A DNA stretch of 64,000 bases from GYS-P2D sp964414425 (lineage in GTDB: Bacteria > Bacteroidota > Bacteroidia > Chitinophagales > Saprospiraceae). The stretch lies in the NCBI GenBank assembly GCA_964414425.1, contig CAYPWL010000017.1, forward strand, positions 1 through 64,000, written 5' to 3'. Made by a program: the position numbers and the translations under genes. Positions 9,586 to 19,777 of the stretch are shown piece after piece; the first letter of the stretch is position 1; the number at the start of each line of letters is the position of its first letter. A model generated the notes under the pieces. That model saw only the letters and a list, made by a program, of their open reading frames with translations, ran no database searches and was not told where the DNA came from.

Positions 9586-10673
9586 CCTTGAGCGAGTTTA
9601 ATCAGTTCATCAGCAATCAACTCAACAGCCCTCGGATGGGCCATAGCTCCTATATTCTGCTCCAGACGAACTCGATGATCATGATCAGCTATCAACTCAC
9701 TTACTACGTCTAAGAACTCCTCGGCAAACCTCTTGTCTTCTATCATGATCGCAGCATCTTGCTCTACGAGTGCCATAGCATTCTTAGTCTGGTGATCCTC
9801 TGCAACATTAGGAGATGGAACCAGTATGGTTGCCTTCTGTTGAGCGCATAACTCTGATACGGATAATGCTCCTGCCCTACTCACTACAATGTCTGCAGCG
9901 GCATATGCCATCTTCATGTCATCGATAAATGCCATGATCTGTACATGCGGTAATTGTGCAGATTGACAAGACTTATACTCCTCTATGTATAACTGCCCAC
10001 ACTGCCAGATGAACTCTACCTTATCAAGAGCCTTGAGCGCCTCATAGTTATCTCTGATACCTCTATTGAGCGTACGTGCCCCAAGGCTCCCCCCAATGAT
10101 TAAAACCGTCTTCTTATTAGGATCCAAGTTAAAATGAGCCTTGCCATCTTCTTTGGATGCCAAGTGTTGCAATTGACTCCTGATTGGATTGCCTGTAAGA
10201 AGAGTTTGATCTTTAGGGAAAAATCGCTGAGCCTTATCATAGGCTATAGCTATACGACTGACTTTCTTAGCCAAGATCTTATTAGTGATACCAGGATATG
10301 AGTTTTGTTCCTGGATCAATGTCGGCGTCTTCATCAATGTAGCCATATACAGTGCTGCTCCGCTTGCATACCCTCCAAAACCTGCAGCCGCATCTGGATT
10401 AAATCGCTTGAGAATAAAATATGCTGACATCAAACTCCAAACCAGCTTAATCGGAAACAGTAGATTGCGCAAGGTTAACTTGCGTTGTAGACCTGATATC
10501 CATAGTCCTTTAATTTCGAATCCAGCTTTTGGCACTTTGGTCATCTCCATTTTGCCTTGAGCTCCTATGAATAGAATCTCAGCTTGAGGATATCGCCGCT
10601 GCACCTCTTGCGCTACTGCTACAGCAGGAAAAATATGTCCACCGGTTCCTCCGCCACTAAAAACTATGCGCAT
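9582..10673 (-). CDS. murG: UDP-GlcNAc:lipid I N-acetylglucosaminyltransferase MurG
   Basis: MurG is a peripheral inner-membrane GT28 enzyme that converts lipid I into lipid II. The 363-residue protein starts with the glycine-rich loop FSGGGTGGHIFPAVAVA. It has a second glycine-rich loop IIGGSLGARTLNRGI (about residue 190) and the donor-binding stretch VVSRAGALSVSELCA (about 258), the conserved RxGAxT/SxxE element. Overlaps with ftsW (17 bp) and murC (4 bp) point to coupled translation. Confidence 0.97.
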   Translation of the reverse strand: MRIVFSGGGTGGHIFPAVAVAQEVQRRYPQAEILFIGAQGKMEMTKVPKAGFEIKGLWISGLQRKLTLRNLLFPIKLVWSLMSAYFILKRFNPDAAAGFGGYASGAALYMATLMKTPTLIQEQNSYPGITNKILAKKVSRIAIAYDKAQRFFPKDQTLLTGNPIRSQLQHLASKEDGKAHFNLDPNKKTVLIIGGSLGARTLNRGIRDNYEALKALDKVEFIWQCGQLYIEEYKSCQSAQLPHVQIMAFIDDMKMAYAAADIVVSRAGALSVSELCAQQKATILVPSPNVAEDHQTKNAMALVEQDAAIMIEDKRFAEEFLDVVSELIADHDHRVRLEQNIGAMAHPRAVELIADELIKLAQG

Positions 10674-11838
10674 CTCGGACTTCTATTTCTAATAACTCCA
10701 TGCGCTTCTCTTCGGCCTCCTCCACATAGCGGCTGACGCTCAAGATGATGCCCAAGGACATACAAGTAAATATCATCGAGGTGCCACCCATAGAAACGAG
10801 AGGCAGCGTCAATCCCGTCACGGGCAAGAGATGCACTGATACTGCAATATTGGCAAAAGCCTGTATCACCAAGTTCAAACATAGTCCCATCGCCAGTATA
10901 GCGCCAAAGGCCTTAGGACATCTCGTCACGATACCGATACATCTTACTAATAACCAGAGATATAGCCCCAATACAAAAAGAGCGCCCACGATACCGTACT
11001 CCTCACAGATGATAGCGTATATAAAATCCGCATAAGGATATGGCAGGTAATTCTTCTGAAAGCTCTCACCTGGACCCACTCCAAACCAACCTCCATTAGC
11101 AATGGCAATCTTAGACTGCTCGATCTGATATCCGCCATCTGTATAGAGATACTCATTGATCCGAGAGATCCATGTCTCTATCCTGATCATATCTGGAGCG
11201 ATGAAACTCAATCCATATATCATGAACATCCCCAGCGCACCGAATAAGAATAAAATAAAGATGTACTTCAAGTTGACTCGGCCAATATACATCATGAGCA
11301 TACATGTCAAAAAGAGTAACGCCGCTGTAGATAAATCTGCAGGTACAATTAATAAACAGGTCAGAGAAACTGCAGCAAGCACTGGTAAGAATCCAGTCTT
11401 AAAGTCTTTAATAACATCTTGACGCTTAGATAGTGATCGTGCTATAAATATGATTAAGGTGAGCTTAGCAAGATCTGAGGTCTGGATAGTCTTATCGATC
11501 CAAGGGATTGTAATCCATCGACGAGCCTCGTTAATCTCCGTGCCGAAAAATATCGTCCATACCAGCAAAATCAGCGTAGGCAACAAGAGGTACGGCGCCC
11601 ACTTAGAGTACTGCATATAATGCAGGTTATAGCATAGATACATGACCACACCCCCAAGGATGATAAATACGATCTGCTGGATTAAGTAATACTCGGTATT
11701 ACCATCTCGCTGGCTAAAAGCCATACTCCCCGTAGCACTATACACTGCAAGTATGGAGAACAGTCCTAATAATCCAACAATAAGCCAGATCACTTTATCG
11801 CCACGGAGGCTCTCATATAATTCAGTGATTGTCCTCAT
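10657..11838 (-). CDS. ftsW: Septal peptidoglycan polymerase FtsW (SEDS family)
   Basis: A 393-residue SEDS protein with about ten transmembrane segments. FtsW polymerises lipid II at the septum together with the class B PBP encoded upstream (15991-18102). Family hallmarks include the re-entrant extracellular region with NGGWFGVGPGESFQKNYLP (about residues 248-266), followed by YADFIYAIICEEYGIVGAL, and the late LPLVSMGGTSMIFTCMSLG motif. It lies 3 bp from murD and overlaps murG by 17 bp. RodA is the alternative SEDS paralogue, but the location in the dcw cluster favours FtsW. Confidence 0.95.
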   Translation of the reverse strand: MRTITELYESLRGDKVIWLIVGLLGLFSILAVYSATGSMAFSQRDGNTEYYLIQQIVFIILGGVVMYLCYNLHYMQYSKWAPYLLLPTLILLVWTIFFGTEINEARRWITIPWIDKTIQTSDLAKLTLIIFIARSLSKRQDVIKDFKTGFLPVLAAVSLTCLLIVPADLSTAALLFLTCMLMMYIGRVNLKYIFILFLFGALGMFMIYGLSFIAPDMIRIETWISRINEYLYTDGGYQIEQSKIAIANGGWFGVGPGESFQKNYLPYPYADFIYAIICEEYGIVGALFVLGLYLWLLVRCIGIVTRCPKAFGAILAMGLCLNLVIQAFANIAVSVHLLPVTGLTLPLVSMGGTSMIFTCMSLGIILSVSRYVEEAEEKRMELLEIEVRDAHSF

Positions 11839-11841
11839 AAT

Positions 11842-13134
11842 CTAAATTTTAGTATTAGTCAGTTGTGTTACTTGAGCTATAAACTGCTCACCTCTATCCA
11901 TGTAATTATTGAAGAGATCAAAACTCGCACAGGCCGGTGACAATAGAACTGTGTCTCCCTCCTCTGCTAAGTCATCCGCCAAATCAATAGCGGCTTTCAT
12001 AGTACTTGTGGAGCTTACATCTACAGTATCTCCAAATGCAGTTATGATCTTCGTATTGTCTACTCCAAGTGCGATGACATGCTTAACTCGATCCTGCACT
12101 AAGTGATGAAGTACCGTATAGTCGTTGCCCTTATCTACACCGCCTACAATCCAGATAATCCCATCATCAATAGCCATCAAGGCATAACGGGTAGAATCTA
12201 CATTCGTCGCTTTGCTATCATTGATCCAGTTAACACCTTCAATAGATGCTACTGGTTGCATACGATGAGCATCATTTACGAAGTTCTTAAGCCCATGTTC
12301 TATATCGTCATCTGAAACATCCAACACTTTAGCCACATGAATAGCGAAGGCGGCATTCATCCGATTGTGCTCACCTTTTAGATAGGGGTTATTAATTTCT
12401 TGTGGTCGGTCATCATAAGTGATACCCACTGAATTCACCATAATACCACCAAGATTTAATCGCTTTACAATTGACTGATCCTCAGCATTATACAAAAATG
12501 AATCTTCACTTTGCTGGTAAGCAGTTATGTTCATCTTTGTATTCGCATACTCCTCAAAATCATAGTTATAGCGATCCAAATGATCTGGCGTAACATTAAG
12601 AAGTAAAGAAATATTAGGCTTGAAACTATTGATATCTTCAAGTTGAAAACTGCTCACCTCGATCACATAATAATCCGCTGGATCTGTCAACAACAAACTG
12701 CTAAATGAGGGTCCTAAATTGCCACCCTTAAGCGCATTATAACCTGCTGTTACTAAGAGATGATGAATGAGATTAGTCGTTGTTGTCTTGCCATTAGATC
12801 CCGTAATGGCAATCATCTTGGCATGATCGGGCATATATCGACTTGCTAACTCTATCTCGGAGATTATCGTTATTCCTTCGTCTCGCAGCTTCCTTACTAC
12901 AGACGCTGTCTGCGGTATACCCGGACTCTTGACAATGGTTTCACAACCAAATAATACATCCACGCTGTGTCCACCCTCTTCATAGGCAACACCTTGATTC
13001 TCAAGAGAATTGCGATACTCATTAGTTAACGAGCCATACTCACTGAGGAACACAGACATACCTCTACTTTGTGCCAGTAGAGCCGCTCCTACACCACTCT
13101 CGCCACCACCTAATATGCCTATCTCATATGCCAT
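11842..13134 (-). CDS. murD: UDP-N-acetylmuramoyl-L-alanine--D-glutamate ligase MurD
   Basis: MurD adds D-glutamate to UDP-MurNAc-L-Ala in the cytoplasm. The 430-residue protein opens with the nucleotide-fold motif GILGGGESGVGAALLA, has the P-loop ITGSNGKTTTTNLIHHLL (about residues 112-129), the VTPDHLDRY Mur-ligase motif (about 181) and WINDSKATNVDSTRYAL (about 306). Near the C-terminus, LLSPACASFDLFNNYMDRGE is the conserved D-Glu-site region. The gene directly abuts mraY (13135) and is 3 bp from ftsW, as in other Bacteroidota clusters. Confidence 0.97.
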   Translation of the reverse strand: MAYEIGILGGGESGVGAALLAQSRGMSVFLSEYGSLTNEYRNSLENQGVAYEEGGHSVDVLFGCETIVKSPGIPQTASVVRKLRDEGITIISEIELASRYMPDHAKMIAITGSNGKTTTTNLIHHLLVTAGYNALKGGNLGPSFSSLLLTDPADYYVIEVSSFQLEDINSFKPNISLLLNVTPDHLDRYNYDFEEYANTKMNITAYQQSEDSFLYNAEDQSIVKRLNLGGIMVNSVGITYDDRPQEINNPYLKGEHNRMNAAFAIHVAKVLDVSDDDIEHGLKNFVNDAHRMQPVASIEGVNWINDSKATNVDSTRYALMAIDDGIIWIVGGVDKGNDYTVLHHLVQDRVKHVIALGVDNTKIITAFGDTVDVSSTSTMKAAIDLADDLAEEGDTVLLSPACASFDLFNNYMDRGEQFIAQVTQLTNTKI

Positions 13135-14388
13135 CTACCTAATCTTAAGTGTGACAATAGCCACTATAGCCAATATGATTCCTACGATCCAAAAGCGGGT
13201 TACGATCTTGGATTCATGCATACCCATCTTTTGATAATGGTGATGGAGCGGAGACATCCTAAATATGCGTCTACCCTCTCCATACTTACGCTTGGTGTAT
13301 TTAAAGTAGGAAACTTGGAGTGTTACAGAGAGCGCTTCTATGAAGAACACACCACATATTACAGGGATCATGACCTCTTTCCTCAGGATCACACACAATG
13401 CGCCTATAACGCCACCAAGAGCTAAGCTGCCTGTATCGCCCATAAAGACCCGAGCTGGATATGAATTGTGCCATAAGAAGCCAACACATGCCCCGATCAG
13501 CGCAGCCGTAAAGACCACCACCTCTTGGGATTTAGGCAAGAACATTATATCAAGATAGTCCGCAAACAAAGCATTACTAGATACATATGCAAAGATGGCA
13601 AGCGTAATCGCTATAATGGCTGATATACCAGCCGCTAAACCATCTATCCCATCCGTGAGATTGGCCGCATTGCTAACAGCCGTGATGATAAATATGACAA
13701 AGGGAATAAAAAATATCCAATAGAGCTTATCCGCATTATCGCCCGCAAAAAATACCAGATTTCGATAGTTCAGATTGTTATCCTTAAAGAATGGAAAGTT
13801 CGTCAAGCCTGTTTTTACATAAGCATACTCTATGGTTTCTCCCGTGGATTGCTCCAAGGTTATCTGATTGACAATTGGGTAGTTTTGAACCTTGGCCTCA
13901 TCTAACGGCACTCTTATGACCACATCATCATGAAAGAACATCGTCAGGCCTATGAATATGCCCAATAGGACTTGGCCCATTATTTTGAATTTACTCTGTA
14001 GACCTTCCTTGTTTTTCTTAAATACCTTGATATAATCGTCCACGCCACCTACAAATGCCATCCATAACACCGAAACCAGTAGCATCTGTATATATACATT
14101 GCCTAATGATGTGAACAGCAGGCACGGCAACACAATTGATAAGACGATGATGACCCCTCCCATGGTTGGAGTCCCTTCTTTCTCTTTCTGTCCCTCTAAG
14201 CCAAGATCACGGATACTCTCCCCTATCTGGAGGGATCGCAGTTTATTGATAATCTGATCACCCCATACAATAGATATAAGCAATGAGGTAATGATCGCCA
14301 AGGCAGATCGAAAACTGACATATTGGAATAGTCGCGCTCCTGGGAACGTGCCATTAGGATCAAAATATTGGATTAAATCATAAAGCAT
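13135..14388 (-). CDS. mraY: Phospho-N-acetylmuramoyl-pentapeptide transferase MraY
   Basis: MraY makes lipid I from UDP-MurNAc-pentapeptide and undecaprenyl phosphate. The polytopic 417-residue protein contains the Mg2+-site motifs GTPTMGG and VDDYIK, the [12 protein letters not shown] loop and [12 protein letters not shown]. It is about 55 residues longer than proteobacterial MraY because of an insertion at about residues 170-225 (VVIRVPLDE to [14 protein letters not shown]), an expansion that I recall as common in Bacteroidota. The gene begins 137 bp after the end of murE, the only sizeable gap in the cluster, and that gap holds a terminator-like hairpin. Confidence 0.97.
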   Translation of the reverse strand: MLYDLIQYFDPNGTFPGARLFQYVSFRSALAIITSLLISIVWGDQIINKLRSLQIGESIRDLGLEGQKEKEGTPTMGGVIIVLSIVLPCLLFTSLGNVYIQMLLVSVLWMAFVGGVDDYIKVFKKNKEGLQSKFKIMGQVLLGIFIGLTMFFHDDVVIRVPLDEAKVQNYPIVNQITLEQSTGETIEYAYVKTGLTNFPFFKDNNLNYRNLVFFAGDNADKLYWIFFIPFVIFIITAVSNAANLTDGIDGLAAGISAIIAITLAIFAYVSSNALFADYLDIMFLPKSQEVVVFTAALIGACVGFLWHNSYPARVFMGDTGSLALGGVIGALCVILRKEVMIPVICGVFFIEALSVTLQVSYFKYTKRKYGEGRRIFRMSPLHHHYQKMGMHESKIVTRFWIVGIILAIVAIVTLKIR

Positions 14389-14442
14389 CTTAAAGCTTCT
14401 ACTGTCAATACTGATCTATCATCAATAGCCCTTAACTCAAAC

Positions 14443-14484
14443 AAAAAAGCAGTGGGTCCGAAACTTTTTTCGGCACACCACTGC
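14443..14484 (-). terminator. Terminator-like hairpin between murE and mraY
   Basis: On the minus strand GCAGTGG pairs with CCACTGC (14478-14484 with 14449-14455), and inside it CCGAAA pairs with TTTCGG. The stem is followed by TTTTTTG (14443-14448). It would terminate or attenuate transcription after murE, so mraY and the genes behind it may depend on readthrough or on an internal promoter in the 137-bp gap. Confidence 0.75.
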
Positions 14485-14525
14485 AACTGTTAAAACCAAC
14501 CTGAGAATGATAATAGAACCTAATC

Positions 14526-15983
14526 TTATATGTCTTTAAATAATATATTTTTCACTGTTTCTTGATCGCTGAAATAATGCTTCACCCCCTCTATTTCTTG
14601 GTAAGTCTCATGCCCTTTACCTGCAATAATTACCACATCATCTTTTCCTGCGAGCATGATAGCCGTTTTTATAGCCATAGCTCTGTCCGTCATAGTCAGC
14701 ACTTTGTGCTTATCCGCTAAATCGACACCAACAACCATATCATCAATGATAGACTGGGGTTCCTCTGTACGAGGATTATCAGATGTAAGCACAACATAAT
14801 CGCTATTAACTGCAGCAATCTGAGCCATCACAGGCCGCTTTGTTTTATCACGATCACCACCACATCCTACAACTACAAGGATTTTACTCTTATAGTCTGC
14901 TCTCACAGACTTCAGGACATTATCCAACGCATCAGGAGTATGGGCATAATCAACTATCACATATGGTTTCTGATGAACCAGCTCCATTCTGCCTTTGGGT
15001 GGCATTATAGCACTCAAGCTCTCAAATACTTCCATCTCATCTACATCAAGCAATTGCTCAACTACTCCGTATACGGCAGTCAGATTATACACATTAAATC
15101 GACCTACTAATCGAGTATAAAACTGTACATCATTGAGACTGACCAACATACCGTCAGCACCAGATGACAAGACTTTCGATTTGTAGTCTGCGTATGATCT
15201 AAGGCCATAAGTCAAGACTTTTGCTCTGGTATTCTGCACCATGACTTGCCCATTACTATCATCAACATTGACAATAGCTACGGCATCACTGCGTAGATTA
15301 TCGAAGAGCAACTTCTTAGCAGAGATATAATTCTTAAATGTCTCATGATAATCTAAATGATCATGACTGATATTGGTAAATACCGCAACATCAAAATCTA
15401 CATCTCTAACTCTATATTGATGCAGAGCATGTGAGCTCACTTCCATAAAAACATATGAACAGCCAGCTTCAGACATTTGACTAAAATAGTCGTGCAAAAC
15501 ATAAGCATCTGGAGTTGTCATCTGAGCATCAACACGCTCATCTCCTATCAAAATTTCAACGGTAGAAATCAATCCTACCTTGTAACCCATTCCTTTGAAT
15601 AGACTGTACAATAAAGATGTAACAGAGGTTTTTCCATTAGTCCCTGTAACACCGATTAAAATCAGTTTTTCGGATGGCCTTTCGAACCAATTAGAACATA
15701 TTTTCGAATAAGCAATTCTTGTGTTTTCGCACTTAAGAACAGCCACAGATTGCGGCAACTCTTGATTAAAATCACGATCAACAACCACCGCCACAGCCCC
15801 TCTTTCGATTGCCATATTCACATATTTATGACCGTCGAAAGTCTCCCCTCGGATGGCCACAAATAAATGTCCTTTTTCCACTTTTCGAGAATCATTAGTG
15901 ACTCCGTTGATCACTACATCTTCTGTTCTCGATTTATCAATTTTCTCGAGCTCCCTGATTACCTTATCAAGGTACGCCTTCAC
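14526..15983 (-). CDS. murE: UDP-MurNAc-tripeptide synthetase MurE
   Basis: MurE adds the third stem-peptide residue. The 485-residue protein has the UDP-sugar-binding N-terminal domain (DSRKVEKGHLFVAIRG at about 31), the P-loop GVTGTNGKTSVTSLLYSL (about 112), the VSSHALHQYRV element and VDYAHTPDALDNVL (about 345). The stretch TSDNPRTEEP (about 405) carries the DNPR motif that marks meso-diaminopimelate-specific MurE enzymes, so the cell wall is inferred to be DAP-type. It is 7 bp from the PBP gene upstream. Confidence 0.97.
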   Translation of the reverse strand: MKAYLDKVIRELEKIDKSRTEDVVINGVTNDSRKVEKGHLFVAIRGETFDGHKYVNMAIERGAVAVVVDRDFNQELPQSVAVLKCENTRIAYSKICSNWFERPSEKLILIGVTGTNGKTSVTSLLYSLFKGMGYKVGLISTVEILIGDERVDAQMTTPDAYVLHDYFSQMSEAGCSYVFMEVSSHALHQYRVRDVDFDVAVFTNISHDHLDYHETFKNYISAKKLLFDNLRSDAVAIVNVDDSNGQVMVQNTRAKVLTYGLRSYADYKSKVLSSGADGMLVSLNDVQFYTRLVGRFNVYNLTAVYGVVEQLLDVDEMEVFESLSAIMPPKGRMELVHQKPYVIVDYAHTPDALDNVLKSVRADYKSKILVVVGCGGDRDKTKRPVMAQIAAVNSDYVVLTSDNPRTEEPQSIIDDMVVGVDLADKHKVLTMTDRAMAIKTAIMLAGKDDVVIIAGKGHETYQEIEGVKHYFSDQETVKNILFKDI

Positions 15984-15990
15984 AAATATA

Positions 15991-18102
15991 TTAATTTAAA
16001 TAAAGTATAATAGCCTGATTGTCAATATTTTTTCCAGAATTTATAGATTGTTTGACAACTTTGCCGCTTCCTTCGACTTTTACGTCCATTCCGAGATTTT
16101 CTAAGACATAAACTGCATCTCTCAAGCCCATTCCAGATAGATCTGGTACCGTTTTAGTCGAGATTTTTGCTTTGGCAGAAATCACACTACCATCCTCACG
16201 ATTACCTCCTTTTATCCATCTGCCCTCACCTTCAAACCCCACGTCTACATCCGCAAATATTTCGTCATAATCTTTTCCAAATCCATATACCTCTCCCTTG
16301 TAGTACGACCGGTCAGATTTTTCCTCTTCGATAGACGCATTATGTATCGCAAAATCTTCGTGGTCGATTGCATAAGTCCAGTCCATAATGGTCTTAAATA
16401 CAGGTCCCGCTACCACGTTGCCGTAGTACTTAGCTCCCTTCAACCCATATACCACCACAATCATCGAATATTTGGGATTATCAATAGGCCAATACCCTGC
16501 AAAAGAGGCATTATAACTGATGTCATCTTCGCTCGTATAATTCACTTTAGTGGTACCCGTTTTGCCCGCAAAAGTGTAGAGATCAGATTTTATAGATTTC
16601 GCTGTTCCGTGATCAACGACACCTTCCATCATATTTTGCAGCAAGCGGATATTTTCCTTAGAAGCGATCCGCTCCTTTCGGACCACCGGATCAAATTGCT
16701 TGATGATTTCATCATTACAACTTATGGCTGACACCAGTTGAGGCTTCATCAACTTACCATCATTCGCTACCGCGTTATAAAAATTCAATATCTGCAATGG
16801 CGTCATGGACAATTCATATCCGTGTGCCATCCACGGAACCGTAGTGCCGTACCACTCTTTCTTATTATTTACGGGATGCTTGATATATGATTTTTGCTCA
16901 CCCACTAACTCGATACCCGTGATATCCCCAAAACCAAACTGCATGAGACGCTTGTAGTAAGTCATCCGATCTTCCTTGCTACCATAGCTATCTTGCATGA
17001 TTGATGCAATTCCGATGTTAGATGATTTTTCAAATGCCTGCTGTAACGTTCCTTTGGCTATACCATGTGGACTTGAATCATACATCCACTGATCCCAAAA
17101 CTTCTTTTTCCCTTTTGAAAAATCTACGATGGTCTCTGGTGATGCCAAGTTATCCTCTAATAATGCCAAGACGCTTGCGGCCTTAATCGTACTTCCCGGT
17201 TCAGACCTTCGGGCTATCGCCATGTTATGAAACTCACCAATCTGGCCATTCTTATTACGAGAGAGGTTAGACATCGCCTTGATTCTCCCAGTTTTGACTT
17301 CCATCAGGATGGCAACACCCGCTTCTGTCTGATGCTCCTCCACACTACTCAAGAGTACATTGTGCACGATATCTTGCATGGGCACATTGATCGTAGTCAC
17401 TAAATCTTCACCTTTGACGATCTCATAGTCCGTCGGATCATACACTGGGACAAATATGCCGCCAGGCAGTTTTTGCATATAAGCTTTCTTCTGCTCTCCC
17501 TTGAGTACCTTGTCAAATGCATTTTCCAAACCCACCATTCCTTCTTCGCGATATACACCCAGAGATCGAGATGCAAGACCAGCGAATGGCTTTTTGCGAG
17601 AAAATTTCTTTTCCTTGATTAGCCCCCCTTTGTTCTTAGCGTACTTTAGGATGGGATACGTCTTGATACGCTCCAATCCAAAATGATCAACATCTGACGC
17701 TATGTGGATATAAGCATTGCCATTTTTACGTGCGCCTTTAATAAATTGAGCCCACTCATATGAAGACTTACCACCTGGATAAACAGCAAGTGAATCCGCA
17801 AGTGCATCTATCTCTTCATGAAACACTGACGCCCTAACAACTGTCGCATCCATCTTAAGATCAAAGAATGCTACAGAAGTAGCTAATAGGGACTCTCGAT
17901 CGTCTGCATAAATGCTGCCTCTCAGTGTGGGAACATTCATCCACACCATACGGCGTTGCTCATTTTTAGCAACCCACTCATCACCTTCAATAATGGAAAT
18001 AGTGAATAACTTCCAGGCGATCACCAAGGCAAAGAGCACAAAGAGTATCATAATAAAATACACTCTGTAGAGCAATTCATTTTTGCGAGTAGTTTCAGGC
18101 AT
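15991..18102 (-). CDS. ftsI: Class B penicillin-binding protein (FtsI/PBP3) with PASTA domain
   Basis: The septal transpeptidase partner of FtsW. The 703-residue protein has a single N-terminal transmembrane helix (about 12-32) and a PBP dimerisation region. Its transpeptidase domain carries the active-site SEPGSTIKAAS (S-T-I-K, about residue 300), the SSN-type motif KSSNIG and KTGTTKVNY (about 520). A C-terminal PASTA domain follows at about 648-703 (TVPDLSGMGLRDAVYVLENL). PASTA is usual in Bacteroidota FtsI but absent from Escherichia coli FtsI. The start overlaps the end of the ftsL-like gene by 8 bp, consistent with coupling. Confidence 0.95.
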   Translation of the reverse strand: MPETTRKNELLYRVYFIMILFVLFALVIAWKLFTISIIEGDEWVAKNEQRRMVWMNVPTLRGSIYADDRESLLATSVAFFDLKMDATVVRASVFHEEIDALADSLAVYPGGKSSYEWAQFIKGARKNGNAYIHIASDVDHFGLERIKTYPILKYAKNKGGLIKEKKFSRKKPFAGLASRSLGVYREEGMVGLENAFDKVLKGEQKKAYMQKLPGGIFVPVYDPTDYEIVKGEDLVTTINVPMQDIVHNVLLSSVEEHQTEAGVAILMEVKTGRIKAMSNLSRNKNGQIGEFHNMAIARRSEPGSTIKAASVLALLEDNLASPETIVDFSKGKKKFWDQWMYDSSPHGIAKGTLQQAFEKSSNIGIASIMQDSYGSKEDRMTYYKRLMQFGFGDITGIELVGEQKSYIKHPVNNKKEWYGTTVPWMAHGYELSMTPLQILNFYNAVANDGKLMKPQLVSAISCNDEIIKQFDPVVRKERIASKENIRLLQNMMEGVVDHGTAKSIKSDLYTFAGKTGTTKVNYTSEDDISYNASFAGYWPIDNPKYSMIVVVYGLKGAKYYGNVVAGPVFKTIMDWTYAIDHEDFAIHNASIEEEKSDRSYYKGEVYGFGKDYDEIFADVDVGFEGEGRWIKGGNREDGSVISAKAKISTKTVPDLSGMGLRDAVYVLENLGMDVKVEGSGKVVKQSINSGKNIDNQAIILYLN

Positions 18103-18379
18103 CCTTGTTATCTATCTTTTTAGGCACTGGAACCTTATCCTTGATATCTATACCATCGATATCCTTGATGACCTGATTGAGGGTGCCCTCATAAAGACTT
18201 CTTTTCTTAATCGAATAATATTCTCGCTTGAGCGCCTCGATTTCTTTATGCTGGTTGTTGATGAGTCTAATTTTCTTCTGAACAGAATGTACATTGCCAA
18301 TATATAGCACAACCAACAGCCCAATGAGTACCACGTATGGCAACCATCTTACGAGTTGATTTGACTTTTTTGACTTCAT
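18095..18379 (-). CDS. ftsL: FtsL-like cell division protein
   Basis: A small 94-residue bitopic protein with a lysine-rich cytoplasmic start, one transmembrane helix (about 11-28, LPYVVLIGLLVVLYIGNV) and a periplasmic coiled-coil-prone stretch (about 30-65). It sits at the ftsL position between rsmH and ftsI. FtsL-type proteins bind FtsQ and a FtsB-like partner to activate FtsWI. Sequence identity in this family is very low, so the assignment rests on size, topology and location. It overlaps ftsI by 8 bp and follows rsmH by 10 bp. Confidence 0.85.
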   Translation of the reverse strand: MKSKKSNQLVRWLPYVVLIGLLVVLYIGNVHSVQKKIRLINNQHKEIEALKREYYSIKKRSLYEGTLNQVIKDIDGIDIKDKVPVPKKIDNKDA

Positions 18380-18389
18380 TATTCTAATC

Positions 18390-19295
18390 TTATTTCTTTT
18401 GAGCTACCCTCATCTTAGCACTGGCAGCTCGGCTATTTTTCTCTATCTCTTGTTCTGTTGGAACTATGGGTTTTCGGATTAACGGCTCCAATATATTTTG
18501 GGACCTCCCGAACTCATCGACCATCTTCTTCTTTTCAAAATTGTTATCCTTGAACAACTGCTTAACTAACTTATCCTCGAGCGAGTGATAACTGATTACG
18601 ACTAATCGACCTCCACTCTTCAATGCATGCATCGCACTCAGCAACATATCCTTGAGCACCTCAAGCTCTTCGTTAACTTCTATCCTCAATGCTTGATAGA
18701 CCTGAGCACTGTAGCGCTGGCGATCCCCTCGATACACTCGATCAATAATCCGCTCAAGATCCGCAACCATCTCAACCTTGCCAACCCGTCGAGACTCGAC
18801 TATTGCACTCGCCAGTGTCTTACTATTGCGCACCTCACCATATGTAGAGAGCACCGCTTGTAAGTCCTGGACGGAATACCCATTTAGGATATCCGCTGCT
18901 GTATGCTTAGCCGACTGATTCATCCTCATATCAAGCAAAGCATCATAGCGATAGGAAAAACCTCTCTCTGCTTCATCAAAGTGATGAGAAGAGACCCCTA
19001 AATCTGCCAAAATCCCATCCACACCCTCTATCTCATAATAATCCAAGAATCGAGTAATGTAAGAGAAATTACTCTGCACAAATAAAAGACGATCATCATC
19101 GATGATATTCTGCTGTGCATCAAGGTCCTGATCAACACCTATTAATAATGCCTGATCATCCAGTCTCCCGAGCACTTCTCTACTATGCCCGCCACCGCCA
19201 TAGGTGACGTCGAGATATACTCCATTCTGATCTGTGATCAACCAATCAATACTTTCTGACAATAATACTGGCTGATGATAATCGTACGTGATCAT
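18390..19295 (-). CDS. rsmH: 16S rRNA (cytosine1402-N4)-methyltransferase RsmH
   Basis: RsmH (MraW) methylates N4 of C1402 in 16S rRNA using S-adenosylmethionine. The 301-residue protein starts with the family signature HQPVLLSESIDWL, has the SAM-binding DVTYGGGGHSREVL (about residues 29-42), GILADLGVSSHHFDEAERGF (about 90) and near the end SYHSLEDKLVKQLFK and SRAASAKMRVAQK. All are diagnostic. Its start overlaps mraZ by 4 bp. Confidence 0.97.
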   Translation of the reverse strand: MITYDYHQPVLLSESIDWLITDQNGVYLDVTYGGGGHSREVLGRLDDQALLIGVDQDLDAQQNIIDDDRLLFVQSNFSYITRFLDYYEIEGVDGILADLGVSSHHFDEAERGFSYRYDALLDMRMNQSAKHTAADILNGYSVQDLQAVLSTYGEVRNSKTLASAIVESRRVGKVEMVADLERIIDRVYRGDRQRYSAQVYQALRIEVNEELEVLKDMLLSAMHALKSGGRLVVISYHSLEDKLVKQLFKDNNFEKKKMVDEFGRSQNILEPLIRKPIVPTEQEIEKNSRAASAKMRVAQKK

Positions 19296-19750
19296 AGATC
19301 ACTCTTGATTGTAGCATCAAAAATCTGATCAGCGATGGCAGAAAAATCCTCGGGTTCCTGATCGAGCATGGCCTCATATTTTTCAGCTGCCCATATTTCA
19401 ATCTGATTTTGATAAGCAAACAAGACCGCCTCAGATGCTATCCCAGCGTAAGACACGAGTCTCTTTGGGATGATAAAGCGGTCATTAGAATCAAGCTTCA
19501 ATTGAGTCGCCCCACGATAAAAATACCGTATAGCTTCTCTGTGCTTTTTATTATAGATGTTAAGCCTATCAATCTCCTCTGTCTTGAGGTCCCAAACTTT
19601 TTTAGGATACAGTATCAAATGTTTTTCAAATCCTCTATTGACCGTAAAGCCCAATTCTACTTCATGAATTTGCTTAATCAATGTGGCAGGCATACGCAGT
19701 CTCCACTTGGAGTCCACCTTACACTCATACTCACCTGTTAGCTTTTCCAT
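19292..19750 (-). CDS. mraZ: Transcriptional regulator MraZ
   Basis: First gene of the dcw cluster, 152 residues. MraZ has two SpoVT/AbrB-like half-domains, seen here as YECKVDSKWRLRMPATL (about 8-24) and LDSNDRFIIPKRLVSYAG (about 85-102). It forms a ring that binds direct GTGGG repeats upstream of its own gene and represses the cluster. Three such boxes with 10-bp spacing lie at 19795-19820, so autoregulation is well supported by sequence. It overlaps rsmH by 4 bp. Confidence 0.96.
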   Translation of the reverse strand: MEKLTGEYECKVDSKWRLRMPATLIKQIHEVELGFTVNRGFEKHLILYPKKVWDLKTEEIDRLNIYNKKHREAIRYFYRGATQLKLDSNDRFIIPKRLVSYAGIASEAVLFAYQNQIEIWAAEKYEAMLDQEPEDFSAIADQIFDATIKSDL

Positions 19751-19777
19751 TCAGTTAGTCGAAAAACATATTAGAAA

